A stretch of DNA of 64,000 bases from Vogesella mureinivorans (GTDB lineage Bacteria > Pseudomonadota > Gammaproteobacteria > Burkholderiales > Chromobacteriaceae), in assembly GCF_007644035.1 (NCBI RefSeq), contig NZ_VMTV02000021.1, positions 1-64,000 of the forward strand. Direction: 5' to 3'. Under the pieces are notes generated by a model. It did not search any database. It saw only the letters and a list, made by a program, of their open reading frames with translations, and was not told the origin of the DNA. Within the stretch, counting starts at the first letter, position 1, and each line of letters opens with the position of its first letter. Below, one piece after another: positions 1 through 8,904 of this stretch. Both the position numbers and the translations under genes were made by a program.

Positions 1-37
1 TGCAAGTATTTGCTTAAGGTGTTGATTTGCAACGGCA

Positions 38-74
38 CCAAAAAGCAAAAAAGTTGGCCGCAGGCGGCCAACTT
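38..74 (-). terminator. Terminator made of an inverted pair of the DUS-like word, downstream of sixA
   Basis: AAGTTGGCCGC (51-61) faces GCGGCCAACTT (64-74) with only AG between, so the real loop is about 4 bases. Read on the minus strand, the hairpin runs straight into TTTTTTGCTTTTT, the classic intrinsic terminator form. It follows the sixA stop by about 25 bases. Bases 1-37 hold no feature that I can recognise. Confidence 0.85.
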
Positions 75-98
75 GATGAGGTTTACGGTTTGCCAGGC

Positions 99-560
99 TT
101 AAAGTGATTCGAGCATGGCGGGTGTCATCATGGCTTTGAGGCGGATTTGCTCGATGCCGTGGCGTTCGCGATGGTTCAGCCACCAGATGGAGCCCTTCTT
201 CACGCTCCATAGCAGCGGCTGCTCGCTAAGCAATGTGGCGGCCAAGCGGCCGATGTACGGCTGGTGCCCTACCAGAACGATGGTTTTGCCGCATTCTGGC
301 CAGCCTACGGCAGCCAACACTTCTTCTACAGAAGCATCCGGGTTCAGTGCCGGCAGGATCTCGTAGCTTTTTGCCAGGGCGGCGGCGGTTTGCTGGGAAC
401 GTACGGCTTCCGATGCCAGCAAACGGTAATCACCGGGTAGCTGCTTGTGCAGCCAGTCGGCCATGCGGCGGGCTTGTTGTTGGCCGCGACGGGTCAGCGC
501 GCGGGCCAGGTCATCGTTGCCGTCTTCGGCTTCGGCGTGTCGCCATAGAATCAGGTCCAT
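99..560 (-). CDS. sixA: Phosphohistidine phosphatase SixA
   Basis: A 153-residue protein of the histidine phosphatase (phosphoglycerate mutase-like) superfamily. The RHAEAE motif is at residues 7-12, with His8 the expected phosphate acceptor, and GHQPYIG supplies the second catalytic histidine about two thirds along. The length and compact single domain match SixA, which removes phosphate from histidine in phosphorelay and PTS-type proteins in the cytoplasm. The ATG at 560 follows GAGGAACACCC, a good ribosome site. It is a single-gene unit closed by the inverted-pair terminator at 38-74. It carries one DUS-like word at 479. General small-molecule phosphatase activity cannot be excluded. Confidence 0.85.
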   Translation of the reverse strand: MDLILWRHAEAEDGNDDLARALTRRGQQQARRMADWLHKQLPGDYRLLASEAVRSQQTAAALAKSYEILPALNPDASVEEVLAAVGWPECGKTIVLVGHQPYIGRLAATLLSEQPLLWSVKKGSIWWLNHRERHGIEQIRLKAMMTPAMLESL

Positions 561-617
561 GGGTGTTCCTCGGTGAATGTTGTTGTGTTTATGGTGTTGC
601 AGTGTAGTGATGCGCCA

Positions 618-1325
618 TTACAGCATCAGGTAATGCACCAGAATGGGGGCAAGGATGGCGGTAAACAAGCCGGTGAGCCCCATGGCCAGCCCGGCAAAGG
701 CACCCGCCGTTTCTGACAGCTGGAAAACGCGCGCGGTGCCAATACCGTGCGCCGCCACGCCGGTGGCGACGCCCAGCACCACATCGTCTTGGATGCGCAG
801 CAGCTGCATCAGCGGCTTGGCACAGATGGCACCGATGATGCCGGTGACGATGACGAAGGTCGCTGCCAGCGCGGGGATACCGCCCAGTACCTCGGCCACA
901 CCCATGGCAATCGGTGTGGTAGCAGAACGTGGCGCCAGCGACAGCACCATGCTACGAGGCATATCAAACAGCAGACCCGCGCAAACCGCCGTAACGACCC
1001 CGGCAGCGCTGCCGGCAATAATGGCCAGCAGGATGGGCAGGCCACTTTTACGCAGCCGGCCCAGATTGTTGTACAGCGGGATAGCCAGCGCCACCGTCAC
1101 TGGCCCCAGCAGAAACTGGATAAAGCCGGCACCTTTCATGTACTGCTGGAAATCCATGCCCAGCAGCAGCAATACCGCAATCACCATGACGGCCCCCATC
1201 AGCACCGTATTAGCCAGCGGGTGGCCGTGATAGCGGCGGCTGAGGGCAAGCGCGGCGCGGTAGGCGGCCAACGTTAGCAGCAGGCCGGTTAGCGGGGCGT
1301 TTTGCACCCAGGCCAGTACGCTCAT
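618..1325 (-). CDS. lrgB: LrgB/CidB-family membrane protein
   Basis: A 235-residue, strongly hydrophobic protein with about seven membrane segments and the LrgB-type motif SATTPIAMGVAEVLGG. LrgB/CidB proteins work with LrgA/CidA; they were named for holin and antiholin-like control of murein hydrolases and are also linked to pyruvate or glycolate export. An upstream start at 1352 is possible, but the ATG at 1325 overlaps the lrgA stop as ATGA, the usual coupled arrangement, so I chose it. It is the second gene of an lrgAB operon. Which of the proposed functions applies here cannot be read from the sequence. Confidence 0.85.
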   Translation of the reverse strand: MSVLAWVQNAPLTGLLLTLAAYRAALALSRRYHGHPLANTVLMGAVMVIAVLLLLGMDFQQYMKGAGFIQFLLGPVTVALAIPLYNNLGRLRKSGLPILLAIIAGSAAGVVTAVCAGLLFDMPRSMVLSLAPRSATTPIAMGVAEVLGGIPALAATFVIVTGIIGAICAKPLMQLLRIQDDVVLGVATGVAAHGIGTARVFQLSETAGAFAGLAMGLTGLFTAILAPILVHYLML

Positions 1326-1678
1326 GCCGGCCTCCTGCGCTTCTGCCACCACAGCCCCAGCTGCAACACCAGCGCGGTGATGATGAAGGTAGACAGCGTA
1401 GCGACCACCAGCAGGATGGGCAGGCTAAGCGGGTGCGCCGACAGCATGGGCCAGAACGCCAGGATGCCTACACCGGCGGGGATGAACAGCAGCGACATAT
1501 GCGTCATCAGCCGCGGGATGTTGTCGCGCAGCGCGCGCGGCACACCGCGGCGCGCGCACAGCGTAATAAACAGCAGCAGCATGCCCAGCACGGCGCCAGG
1601 CACTGGCCAGCCCAGGCTACGGGCGATGACTTCGCCGATAAACTGATACGCCAGCAGCCAGATAAAGGTTTCGATCAT
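1322..1678 (-). CDS. lrgA: LrgA/CidA-family holin-like membrane protein
   Basis: A 118-residue protein with four predicted membrane segments, starting MIETFIWLLAYQFIGEV and containing the LrgA hallmark PVPGAVLGMLLLF near residues 22-34. It is the small partner of LrgB, whose start codon overlaps its stop. The open frame extends upstream to 1762, but those residues are not hydrophobic or family-like, so I take the ATG at 1678. A DUS-like word lies just upstream at 1696-1704, in the gap shared with divergent ubiC. The role in autolysis control or organic acid export is inferred from the family only. Confidence 0.8.
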   Translation of the reverse strand: MIETFIWLLAYQFIGEVIARSLGWPVPGAVLGMLLLFITLCARRGVPRALRDNIPRLMTHMSLLFIPAGVGILAFWPMLSAHPLSLPILLVVATLSTFIITALVLQLGLWWQKRRRPA

Positions 1679-1747
1679 GGCAATAAGAATACAAGGTTGG
1701 CCGCAAGGGCAGGACAGCACAAAGCTCGTTTTGGCATAATGCCGCCC

Positions 1748-2281
1748 ATGGATGAAAAACAACGCTGGTCGGCAACGCTGCCAGCATGCAGCCCTTTACT
1801 GGCAGCGTGCATGGCAACGCGTGGCTCGCTGACCGAACACCTGATGGCAACCGGCCACCCTTTTGCGGTAGATGTGCTGGCGCAAGGCCATACTGCTATC
1901 TACGCCGACGAGGCGGAACTGCTGCAGATTAGCGCAAAGCAGCCGGTTTATGCCAGACACGTTCGATTAATGCTGAATGGCGAAGCCGTGGTGGTAGCAC
2001 GCAGTATTACCCTGCAAGACAGCCAGGCCTGGCGCCCGATACTGGAGCGCGGCAGCCGCTCGCTGGGGCTTACGCTGTTTGGCGGCCTGCCCGGCCTGGG
2101 GCGCGAAGCACTGCAGTTCCTGCAAACCGCCGCCCCACACCCGCTGCACACCCTGGCCAGCGCTTACGATACGCAGCACGCTGCACAGCTGGGCGCCCGC
2201 CGCTGCCGCTTTACCCTGGCCAACTCCCCGCTGCTGGTGAGCGAGGTGTTTTTGCCGGCACTGGAGAATTACCTGCGATGA
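1748..2281 (+). CDS. ubiC: Chorismate pyruvate-lyase UbiC
   Basis: A 177-residue protein resembling UbiC, which converts chorismate to 4-hydroxybenzoate and pyruvate, the first committed step of ubiquinone synthesis. Family-like stretches include [19 protein letters not shown] and the C-terminal EVFLPALE. The start is either ATG 1748 (MDEKQRW) or ATG 1739; 1748 gives the usual length. A CATAAT hexamer at 1735-1740 looks like a -10 element, so one of these starts may be nearly leaderless. The stop overlaps the ubiA start as ATGA, giving the standard ubiCA operon. Confidence 0.85.
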   Translation: MDEKQRWSATLPACSPLLAACMATRGSLTEHLMATGHPFAVDVLAQGHTAIYADEAELLQISAKQPVYARHVRLMLNGEAVVVARSITLQDSQAWRPILERGSRSLGLTLFGGLPGLGREALQFLQTAAPHPLHTLASAYDTQHAAQLGARRCRFTLANSPLLVSEVFLPALENYLR

Positions 2282-3156
2282 ACACTGCCCTGCTGCGCGA
2301 ACGCGCCACCGTTTATGGCCAACTGATGCGCGTAGACCGCCCCATCGGCACCCTGCTATTACTCTGGCCCACGTTGTGGGGCCTGTGGCTGGCATCCCAA
2401 GGCCGGCCAGACTGGCTGGTGCTGCTGGTTTTTGTCCTGGGTACGTTTCTGATGCGCTCGGCCGGCTGCGTGATTAACGATTATGCCGACCGCCATTTTG
2501 ACGCCCACGTAGCGCGCACCGCCCAGCGCCCGTTTGCCCGCGGTGCTGTCACCGAAAAAGAAGCGCTATGGTTGGCCGCAGGGCTGGTGCTGCTCAGCTT
2601 GCTGCTGGTACTGCCGATGAACAGCCTGACGCTGCTGATGAGCATCCCGGCGGTACTGCTGGCGGCGACTTACCCGTTCACCAAGCGCTTCTTTCCGCTA
2701 CCGCAGGCTTATCTGGGGCTGGCATTTTCGTTTGGCATCCCCATGGCCTATGCCGCACAAACCGGCCGCGTGGACAGCACCGCGTGGTGGCTGCTGGCAG
2801 CCAACCTGTTCTGGACGGTAGCCTACGACACCGCCTACGCCATGGCCGATAAACCGGACGACCTGAAAATCGGCATCAAGACCTCGGCCATTACCTTTGG
2901 CGACTACGACGTGGCTGCCATCATGCTGTGCCATGGCGTGTTCATGGCGCTAATGCTGGGCCTGGGCTGGCAGCTTGGGCTGGGCTGGCCCTTCTTTGGC
3001 GGCCTGGCGATCTCGGCCGTGCTGATCGGCAAGCAGTATGGCGAGATCCGTACCCGCGACCGCGCCCTGTGTTTCAAGGCCTTTCTGGACAATAACCGTG
3101 TCGGCGCGGTGATATTTGCCAGCCTGCTGCTGGAGTACGGGCTATTTACCCACTAA
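2278..3156 (+). CDS. ubiA: 4-hydroxybenzoate polyprenyltransferase UbiA
   Basis: A 292-residue integral membrane prenyltransferase with about eight to nine membrane segments. The first aspartate-rich motif NDYADRHFD is at residues 67-75 and a second, [12 protein letters not shown], lies near 185-196; these bind the Mg-prenyl diphosphate. It attaches the polyprenyl tail to 4-hydroxybenzoate made by UbiC, encoded just upstream with overlapping stop and start codons. It contains a DUS-like word at 2571, read TGG TTG GCC GCA (Trp-Leu-Ala-Ala) among leucines that are otherwise nearly all CTG. No clear terminator follows. Confidence 0.92.
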   Translation: MNTALLRERATVYGQLMRVDRPIGTLLLLWPTLWGLWLASQGRPDWLVLLVFVLGTFLMRSAGCVINDYADRHFDAHVARTAQRPFARGAVTEKEALWLAAGLVLLSLLLVLPMNSLTLLMSIPAVLLAATYPFTKRFFPLPQAYLGLAFSFGIPMAYAAQTGRVDSTAWWLLAANLFWTVAYDTAYAMADKPDDLKIGIKTSAITFGDYDVAAIMLCHGVFMALMLGLGWQLGLGWPFFGGLAISAVLIGKQYGEIRTRDRALCFKAFLDNNRVGAVIFASLLLEYGLFTH

Positions 3157-3309
3157 GCCACTCCATCCTGCATTACGCTGCCGCGGCGCAGGGGCCTTGC
3201 GGGCGCTGAAGAGGGCTGCCAGGCAGCACGCTGAAAAATTTCTATAACATTGGCTGGAAATTTCAGCGCCATGCACCAAACTCCGCTTATTCACTACCGG
3301 AGTTTTTTC

Positions 3310-3624
3310 ATGCCCGCTTTTGCCGACATTCTGCCCACCCTGCCCGCCATCGACCATATCACCGCACTGACCCTGCATAACGCAGCCGGCGAGCAAGTGG
3401 CCCTGATAGAAACCAAACCCGGCTCCAGCGGCTCGGTACGCCTGTACCACGCCCTTTGGCTGCAGCACGGCTGTATCAACCATGCAGCCGCGCAGCAAGG
3501 CCTGGCGCTGTATGCCGAGCACACGGCCGACGCGCTGGCTTTCCCCGGCAAGCACCCCAATATCGACCGCCTGCTGGCCATTGGCCCCAACGATGCGCTG
3601 AGCGTGCAGCTGGTGCTGGCCTGA
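3310..3624 (+). CDS. DUF2322-family small protein
   Basis: A 104-residue protein beginning MPAFADILPTLPAIDHITAL. It resembles the DUF2322 family of short cytosolic proteins found in Neisseriales and some gammaproteobacteria; no biochemical function is known to me. The frame is open from 3250, but GGAG at 3299-3302 sits 7 bases before the ATG at 3310, so I use that start. There are no membrane segments, signal peptide or cysteine pairs. It is a single gene closed by the strong bidirectional terminator at 3641-3670, convergent with uraA. Confidence 0.7.
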   Translation: MPAFADILPTLPAIDHITALTLHNAAGEQVALIETKPGSSGSVRLYHALWLQHGCINHAAAQQGLALYAEHTADALAFPGKHPNIDRLLAIGPNDALSVQLVLA

Positions 3625-3640
3625 TACCTGGCCCGCAACG

Positions 3641-3670
3641 CAAAACACCCCGCCGCGGCGGGGTGTTTTG
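3641..3670. terminator. Bidirectional terminator between the DUF2322 gene and uraA
   Basis: A perfect inverted repeat CAAAACACCCCGCCG / CGGCGGGGTGTTTTG with A-rich and T-rich flanks on the two sides. It can end transcription from the plus-strand gene and from minus-strand uraA. Confidence 0.85.
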
Positions 3671-3716
3671 CTTGATAGCCACGTGTGGCCACAAACGCTT
3701 GCGGCCAACTCGCAGG

Positions 3717-4961
3717 CTAGATGTCCTGCCCTTCCACGATACCGTCGCGACTAGCCGACTTGCTTGGCAAGATCAGGTTCAGCACCAGCGCCAGCACCGA
3801 GCACAGGCCCACGCCCACCAGGCCAAACGAACCGAACTTCAGCTCCAGGCCGCCGATACCGGCCGTCAGCACCACCGAGATGATCACCAGGTTGCGCGGC
3901 TCCATCAGGTCGACTTTGGCTTCGATCAGCGTTTTCAGGCCGATAGAAGCAATGGTACCGAACAGCAGCACCATGATGCCGCCCATCACCGGCATGGGGA
4001 TGGACTGCAGCAGCGCGTTGAACTTGCCAAAAAACGCCATGGCGATGGCAAAGATCGCCGCCCAGGTCATCACCACCGGGTTGAAGTTACGGGTAATCAT
4101 CACCGCGCCGGTTACCTCGGCGTAGGTGGTGACGGGTGGGCCGCCAATCAGGCCAGCCACGCATACGCCCAGGCCATCACCCGCCAGGGTACGGTGCAGG
4201 CCCGGGGTTTTGGTGTAGTCCTTGCCGGTAACGCCGCCAATGGCCATCACGCCACCGATGTGTTCAATCGCCGGGGCAATGGCCACCGGCAGCATGAACA
4301 GCGCCGCCGCCCAGTTGACTTCCGGGCTATGGAATACCGGTGCAGCGAACCACGGTGCGTTGGCCACCTTGGCAAAATCCACCACACCCATGAAGGCAGC
4401 AGCGATATAACCCACGGTTACCCCCGCCAGGATCGGTACCAGCTTGAACATGCCGCGGGCGTAGATCGATACCGCAATGGTGGTCGCCAGCGAGATGGCC
4501 GCCAGCAGCAGCGAGGTTTCATACGGCATGACCTGTTGGCCGCCAGCACGCCCCATGGCCATATTGGATGCGGCACCGGCTACCGACAGGCCGATGATCA
4601 TGATCACCGGGCCGATTACCACCGGCGGCAGCAGCCTGTTGACCAGCGCCATGCCGCGCCATTTCACGATGGCTGCAAACACAAAGTACATGAAGCCGGC
4701 AAAGAACAGGCCAAACATGGTGGCGCCCTGCCCCCAGGTTTGCATCGAATAAATGATGGGGCCGATAAAGGCAAACGAGGAGCCGAGGAAAATCGGCACC
4801 TGACGGCCGGTGCACAGCTGGAACAGCAAGGTGCCCAGGCCGGCACCCAGCAGCGCCATGGCGGGGTTCAGGCCGGTCAGCAGCGGCACCAGTACCAGCG
4901 CGCCAAAGGCGACGAACAGGATCTGGGCGCCAGACAGGGCCACTTTCACTTGTTGGAACAT
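3717..4961 (-). CDS. uraA: Uracil permease (NCS2/NAT family)
   Basis: A 414-residue polytopic membrane protein of the nucleobase-ascorbate transporter family, matching UraA-type uracil:proton symporters (LGSSFAFIGP near the N terminus; VTTYAEVTGAVMIT in the NAT signature region). The open frame starts at 5009, but the ATG at 4961 is preceded by AAGAAGG at good spacing and begins the conserved MFQQVKVALSGAQ, so I prefer it. It lies 176 bases downstream of upp on the same strand. Importer and phosphoribosyltransferase together form a uracil salvage unit, with an intervening terminator-like hairpin at 5101-5125 that may lower uraA expression. Confidence 0.88.
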   Translation of the reverse strand: MFQQVKVALSGAQILFVAFGALVLVPLLTGLNPAMALLGAGLGTLLFQLCTGRQVPIFLGSSFAFIGPIIYSMQTWGQGATMFGLFFAGFMYFVFAAIVKWRGMALVNRLLPPVVIGPVIMIIGLSVAGAASNMAMGRAGGQQVMPYETSLLLAAISLATTIAVSIYARGMFKLVPILAGVTVGYIAAAFMGVVDFAKVANAPWFAAPVFHSPEVNWAAALFMLPVAIAPAIEHIGGVMAIGGVTGKDYTKTPGLHRTLAGDGLGVCVAGLIGGPPVTTYAEVTGAVMITRNFNPVVMTWAAIFAIAMAFFGKFNALLQSIPMPVMGGIMVLLFGTIASIGLKTLIEAKVDLMEPRNLVIISVVLTAGIGGLELKFGSFGLVGVGLCSVLALVLNLILPSKSASRDGIVEGQDI

Positions 4962-5100
4962 AGGTTTTACCTTCTTGTTGTTAAATGCTTTGTGCTTGCG
5001 CAGCGGCATGACAGCGCCCAGTACATCACCGCCTCGCCCAGCGGGCGATCACACCGCGCCATGGCCTGCTGATGCCGCCCCCAGGGTTGGCCGCACCCGC

Positions 5101-5125
5101 AAAAAAGCCGCTTTTGCAAGCGGCT
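5101..5125 (-). terminator. Terminator-like hairpin between upp and uraA
   Basis: On the minus strand AGCCGCTT-GCAA-AAGCGGCT is followed by TTTTTTGC. It sits 13 bases after the upp stop and before uraA, so it could end or attenuate a upp-uraA transcript. Confidence 0.8.
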
Positions 5126-5137
5126 GTCTGCCAGGTA

Positions 5138-5770
5138 TCAGGCGTGTTTGGTACCGAATATCTTGTCGCCGGCATCGCCCAGGCCCGGGATGATGTAGCC
5201 CTGCTCGTTCAGGTGGCTATCCAGCGAGGCGGCCACGATCTGCACGTCCGGGTGGGCGTCGTTTACCGCTTTCACGCCTTCCGGTGCCGCTACCATCACC
5301 ACTGCCTTGATGTGCTTGCAGCCATTGCGCTTGAGCAGGTCGATGGTGGCAATCAGCGAGCCGCCGGTAGCCAGCATCGGGTCGATGATCATGGCGATGC
5401 GCTCGTCCAGGTTGCCGACAAACTTTTCGAAGTACGACACCGGCTCCAGGGTTTCTTCGTTACGCGCCAAGCCTACCACGCTGATCTTGGCCGACGGCAC
5501 CAGATCAAGCACGCCGTCCAGCATGCCGATACCGGCGCGCAGGATAGGTACCACGGTGACTTTCTTGCCCTTGATTTGCTGCACGTCGATGGGGCCGCAC
5601 CAGCCATCGATGGTAACGGTTTCCAGCTCGAAATCACGGGTGGCTTCATAAGCCAGCAGGCGCGCCAGCTCTTGAGTCAGCAGGCGGAATTTCATGGTGC
5701 TGATATCGCCCTCGCGCAGCAGGCCGAGTTTGTGTTGTACCAGCGGGTGATTGACTACGGTGATGTTCAT
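5138..5770 (-). CDS. upp: Uracil phosphoribosyltransferase
   Basis: A 210-residue protein matching Upp, which makes UMP from uracil and PRPP. The PRPP-binding loop reads [16 protein letters not shown], and the C terminus [17 protein letters not shown] is the family's uracil-binding region. The open frame starts 7 codons earlier; the ATG at 5770 ([18 protein letters not shown]) is the conserved start and follows a GGGAAGAG ribosome site. It precedes uraA on the same strand, consistent with uracil salvage. Confidence 0.93.
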   Translation of the reverse strand: MNITVVNHPLVQHKLGLLREGDISTMKFRLLTQELARLLAYEATRDFELETVTIDGWCGPIDVQQIKGKKVTVVPILRAGIGMLDGVLDLVPSAKISVVGLARNEETLEPVSYFEKFVGNLDERIAMIIDPMLATGGSLIATIDLLKRNGCKHIKAVVMVAAPEGVKAVNDAHPDVQIVAASLDSHLNEQGYIIPGLGDAGDKIFGTKHA

Positions 5771-6089
5771 GCTCTTCCCAAACCTTGGCAAAAAGCGGCT
5801 GCGCCGGGCCAGTGCCCGTGCAAACCGCTTTTCTTGATACGGAAAACCAGCCGCCAGGCGGCAGCCGGTTCGCTAAATTGGTATGGGGCGACATTGTACA
5901 AGCAAACAGCTGTTTGCAGCCATGCCCTGCATGCAGGGTTTTCCCTGTTTCGTGCGGCCAACTGTGCCAGATCAAACGGCTCTGCGAGTCGCATGTGCAG
6001 GCAATATCTATAAAAAACAAACCCTGCCGCTACGCGCGACAGGGTTTGCATACCGCCACAGCCGCACGCGGCGGGCTGCGGGTGGGCGA
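5771..6089. other. Intergenic region upstream of upp
   Basis: A 319-base stretch without a convincing gene. It must hold the upp promoter. It contains one minus-strand DUS-like word at 5954-5962, a short self-complementary stretch around 5928-5945 (GCCCTGCATGCAGGG), and the grxD terminator at 6012-6048. I see no strong -35/-10 pair. Confidence 0.5.
6012..6048 (-). terminator. grxD terminator
   Basis: The inverted repeat CAAACCCTG (6018-6026) / CAGGGTTTG (6040-6048) is followed on the minus strand by TTTTTT. It lies about 40 bases past the grxD stop. Confidence 0.85.
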
Positions 6090-6410
6090 TCAGGATGCTG
6101 CGATGTCTTTCAGCAGTTCCTGCAGCTCGCCGGCCTGGTACATCTCGTACATGATGTCCGAGCCGCCAACGAACTCGCCGTTCACGTACAGCTGCGGGAT
6201 GGTCGGCCAGTTAGCGTAGTCCTTGATGCCCTGGCGCACTTCCGCATCGGCCAGCACATCGACGGTAACAAACTTCTCAACGCCACAGGCCTTGATGATT
6301 TGTACGGCACGGCTGGAAAAACCGCACTGCGGGAAGGTGGCGGAGCCTTTCATGTACAGCACGACCGGGTTTTCGGTAACGGTCTGGCGGATGGTGTCCT
6401 GAATCGACAT
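6090..6410 (-). CDS. grxD: Monothiol glutaredoxin, Grx4/GrxD type
   Basis: A 106-residue glutaredoxin with the monothiol active site CGFS at residues 29-32 in the context MKGSATFPQCGFS, followed by WPTIPQLYVNGEFVGGSDI, the glutathione-binding face. CGFS glutaredoxins carry and deliver [2Fe-2S] clusters with BolA partners in the cytoplasm. The family usually has TPQFPQCGFS; here it is SATFPQCGFS, a small variation. It is a single gene with its own terminator at 6012-6048. Confidence 0.93.
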   Translation of the reverse strand: MSIQDTIRQTVTENPVVLYMKGSATFPQCGFSSRAVQIIKACGVEKFVTVDVLADAEVRQGIKDYANWPTIPQLYVNGEFVGGSDIMYEMYQAGELQELLKDIAAS

Positions 6411-6488
6411 GATCTTCCTTTTGCATTAATGGCCGGGCGATTACCCGACAAATTCAATCGACTATTCTAGGGCCGCTGGCGCTGCGAC

Positions 6489-7742
6489 TCAAGCCTTGCG
6501 CTGCAACACGGCGGCAAAAAAACCGTCGCTGTTATGCAGGTGCGGGCGCAGGCTCAGGTAATCACCGGTATCCAGCGCAATTTTCATCTCGGCCAGCAGG
6601 GTGTTGGCTGGCAGCAGCTCGAAATCCGGGTGGCTTTCCAGAAACGCATTCACGATATCCTGGTTTTCTGCCGGCAGCAGGCTGCACGTGGCGTATACCA
6701 AACGGCCACCCGTGCGCACCAGGCGCGAGGCCGAGGCCAGAATGGCGGTTTGCTTGGCGTTCAGCTCGGCCACGCTTTCCGGGCTCTGGCGGTATTTCAG
6801 GTCCGGGTTGCGGCGCAGGGTACCCAGGCCGGAGCACGGCGCATCGACCAGCACGCGGTCGGCTTTGCCGGCCAGGCGTTTTACCTTGGTGTCGTTCTCG
6901 TGTGCGATCAGGGTGCTGTTCACGTTGGACAGGCCGGAGCGCGCCAGACGCGGTTTCAGGTTGGCCAGGCGTTTTTCCGAGATATCAAACGCGTACAGGC
7001 GGCCGCTAGACGCCATCTGCGCGCCCAGCAGCAGGGTTTTGCCACCGGCACCGGCGCAGAAATCCACCACCATTTCGCCACGGCGTGCGCCGGTCAGCAG
7101 GCCCAGCAGCTGGCTGCCTTCGTCTTGCACTTCGATGGCGCCGCCGACAAACAGCGGGTGGCGGGCCAGCGCCGGCTTGCCTTTCAGGCGGATACCGATA
7201 GGCGAATACGGGGTAGGCTCGCAGGCAATGCCGGAATCCTGCAGCTGGATCAGCGCGTCGTCACGCTTCATTTTCAGGGTATTCACGCGCAGGTCCAGCG
7301 GTGCGTAAGACGCCAGGCCCTTGCCTAGCGCAATCACATCGCCCTCTTCCTGCTCGGCCAGCAGGCCGATCACCCAGCCTGGCAGGCCGGAGCGGGCGCT
7401 CAGGTCGTCCGGCAGCTCGGCGCCTTTTACGGACGCCAGCCATTCGCGCTCGGTTTCTTTCATCACGCCATCCAGCTCGCGCAGGTTGGTACCACCGATA
7501 CGCACCAGGGTGGCCAGCGCCAGGCGGCGCGAGTTCACCTGCTTGCCACACAGCGGGCGCAGGGTTTCCAGGTGACGCAGGCAGGCAAAGGCGGTTTCGG
7601 CAATCAGGTGGCGGTCGGTACCGCCCAGCTTGCTGTGCTGACGGAAATGCGCGGTGAGCACGGCGTCGGCCGGGCGGTCAAAGCGCAGCATGGCAAACAG
7701 CACCTGTTCCAGGTGGTTGAATTGGCTAACGTTTACTTTCAT
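6489..7742 (-). CDS. RsmB/NOP-family RNA cytosine-5 methyltransferase
   Basis: A 417-residue SAM-dependent RNA methyltransferase. The SAM motif is VDFCAGAGGKTLLLGA, the catalytic motif LVDAPCSGLGTLRRNP holds the release cysteine, and YATCSLLPAENQDIV holds the second, nucleophilic cysteine, the two-cysteine signature of m5C RNA methyltransferases. An N-terminal extension before the Rossmann domain resembles the NusB-like or RNA-binding part of RsmB relatives. The start at ATG 7742 (MKVNVSQFNHLEQVL) is better than 7790. Its first 17 bases overlap the end of the DUF3108 gene, placing it last in a purM-purN-DUF3108 unit. The target rRNA or tRNA base is unknown. Confidence 0.82.
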   Translation of the reverse strand: MKVNVSQFNHLEQVLFAMLRFDRPADAVLTAHFRQHSKLGGTDRHLIAETAFACLRHLETLRPLCGKQVNSRRLALATLVRIGGTNLRELDGVMKETEREWLASVKGAELPDDLSARSGLPGWVIGLLAEQEEGDVIALGKGLASYAPLDLRVNTLKMKRDDALIQLQDSGIACEPTPYSPIGIRLKGKPALARHPLFVGGAIEVQDEGSQLLGLLTGARRGEMVVDFCAGAGGKTLLLGAQMASSGRLYAFDISEKRLANLKPRLARSGLSNVNSTLIAHENDTKVKRLAGKADRVLVDAPCSGLGTLRRNPDLKYRQSPESVAELNAKQTAILASASRLVRTGGRLVYATCSLLPAENQDIVNAFLESHPDFELLPANTLLAEMKIALDTGDYLSLRPHLHNSDGFFAAVLQRKA

Positions 7743-8904
7743 TGTCTTGTCTCGGTTGTCGTGGCGGCTGTTTCCACACAGTGTCGCCATCTAGTTCAAT
7801 CAGGTTTGCACGCAGCTCGAAGCGCTTGTCTTTGTCTGCGCGCAGGATACGCAGCGGAATATTGGCAAAGTCGGGGGCGAGCCAGAATTCGGTAAGCTCG
7901 CCCTCTTCACGCACGCGGATGACCACGGCACGAATCACCCCCGCGCCGGTGTCGAAATCGGTTTCCCCTTCTGGCCGCAGCACCATGCGGTACACTTTTT
8001 TGCCGTTGGTGATCTGCACCGGCGCCTCGCCCATCTTCTTGCCGCGCAGCGCCAGCTGCATCCCCAAACCATGCAAGTCTTGCGCCCCCGGCTGCAAGGG
8101 CTCGGTCTTGTGTTCCTTATCACCATAAGCCAACGTGGCCGCTGCCCAGTCAAAACGGGCGTACTCGCGCGGCTCGCCATTACGCGTGGCCTTGAAGCTG
8201 TCCGGCCGCAAGCCCTGCGGCGTTATGCTGCCGACGGTTTCGTAGCGCAGCTTGGGGCCCACCACCGGCGTGGCATCGGTGATCAAACTATAGCTGCTGC
8301 CATCGCGTTGCCAGCGTATCTCGCCACTGCCCAGCAAAACGCCAGACAGATAGAGGCCGTACTGCATGCGCGCGGCGGCGGGGAAGCGGGTAATGCGCTC
8401 GTCCGGTTTCACCACTTTGTCGCTATCCGCATCGGCATTGTCAGCCGGTTTGCTGGCTACCTCTGCCTGCGGTGCACTGGCCTGCCTGGCAGGGTTGGCC
8501 GCGTTGGCCATGGGTGCGCTGGCCTCGGCCTGCGCTACCTGCTGATCTGGTGCTGGCGGCACGGCGGCTACGGCACTGGCGGCGTGCCGTGGCTTGGCCT
8601 TGGCCGGGCTGGCTGGTGGTTTTTTAGGCTTCGGCTTCGGCTTGTCGGCCACCGGCTGCGACGCCTCGCCAGCGGGCACACCCAGTGTGCCGGGGATGCG
8701 CGGGGCGCTCAACGCGGGCGGCTTGGGTATATCCAGCTGCATGTCTTGCAGCGTGGCGCTGAGCTTGCGCAGCGCCGGGTCTTCCGGCATGTCGATGCTG
8801 TCAAACGACACCAGCCCGCTGCCCAGCGCCAACAGGTGCGCCAGCAGGGACAGGATAAAGGCCACCGCCATCAGGCTGGCAGCCGGTTTGCGCCAGCGCT
8901 TCAA
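7726..8904 (-). CDS. DUF3108 domain protein with N-terminal membrane anchor and proline-rich linker
   Basis: A 392-residue protein. Residues about 10-30 form one membrane segment, so it is probably anchored with the bulk in the periplasm. Residues about 55-150 are low-complexity and rich in Pro, Ala and Lys (for example PKPKPKKPPASPAKAKPR), a TonB-like spacer able to cross the periplasm. The remainder matches DUF3108, a beta-rich domain of unknown function. Its start overlaps the purN stop (ATGA) and its stop overlaps the RNA methyltransferase start. A link to cell-envelope function is plausible but unproven. It carries a DUS-like word at 8494, in the linker. Confidence 0.78.
   Translation of the reverse strand: MKRWRKPAASLMAVAFILSLLAHLLALGSGLVSFDSIDMPEDPALRKLSATLQDMQLDIPKPPALSAPRIPGTLGVPAGEASQPVADKPKPKPKKPPASPAKAKPRHAASAVAAVPPAPDQQVAQAEASAPMANAANPARQASAPQAEVASKPADNADADSDKVVKPDERITRFPAAARMQYGLYLSGVLLGSGEIRWQRDGSSYSLITDATPVVGPKLRYETVGSITPQGLRPDSFKATRNGEPREYARFDWAAATLAYGDKEHKTEPLQPGAQDLHGLGMQLALRGKKMGEAPVQITNGKKVYRMVLRPEGETDFDTGAGVIRAVVIRVREEGELTEFWLAPDFANIPLRILRADKDKRFELRANLIELDGDTVWKQPPRQPRQDNESKR

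Noticed and set aside
3456-5072. Open frame of 538 codons on the plus strand opposite uraA
   Set aside because: The translation is low-complexity (His, Arg, Gln rich) and lies antisense to a clear permease gene.
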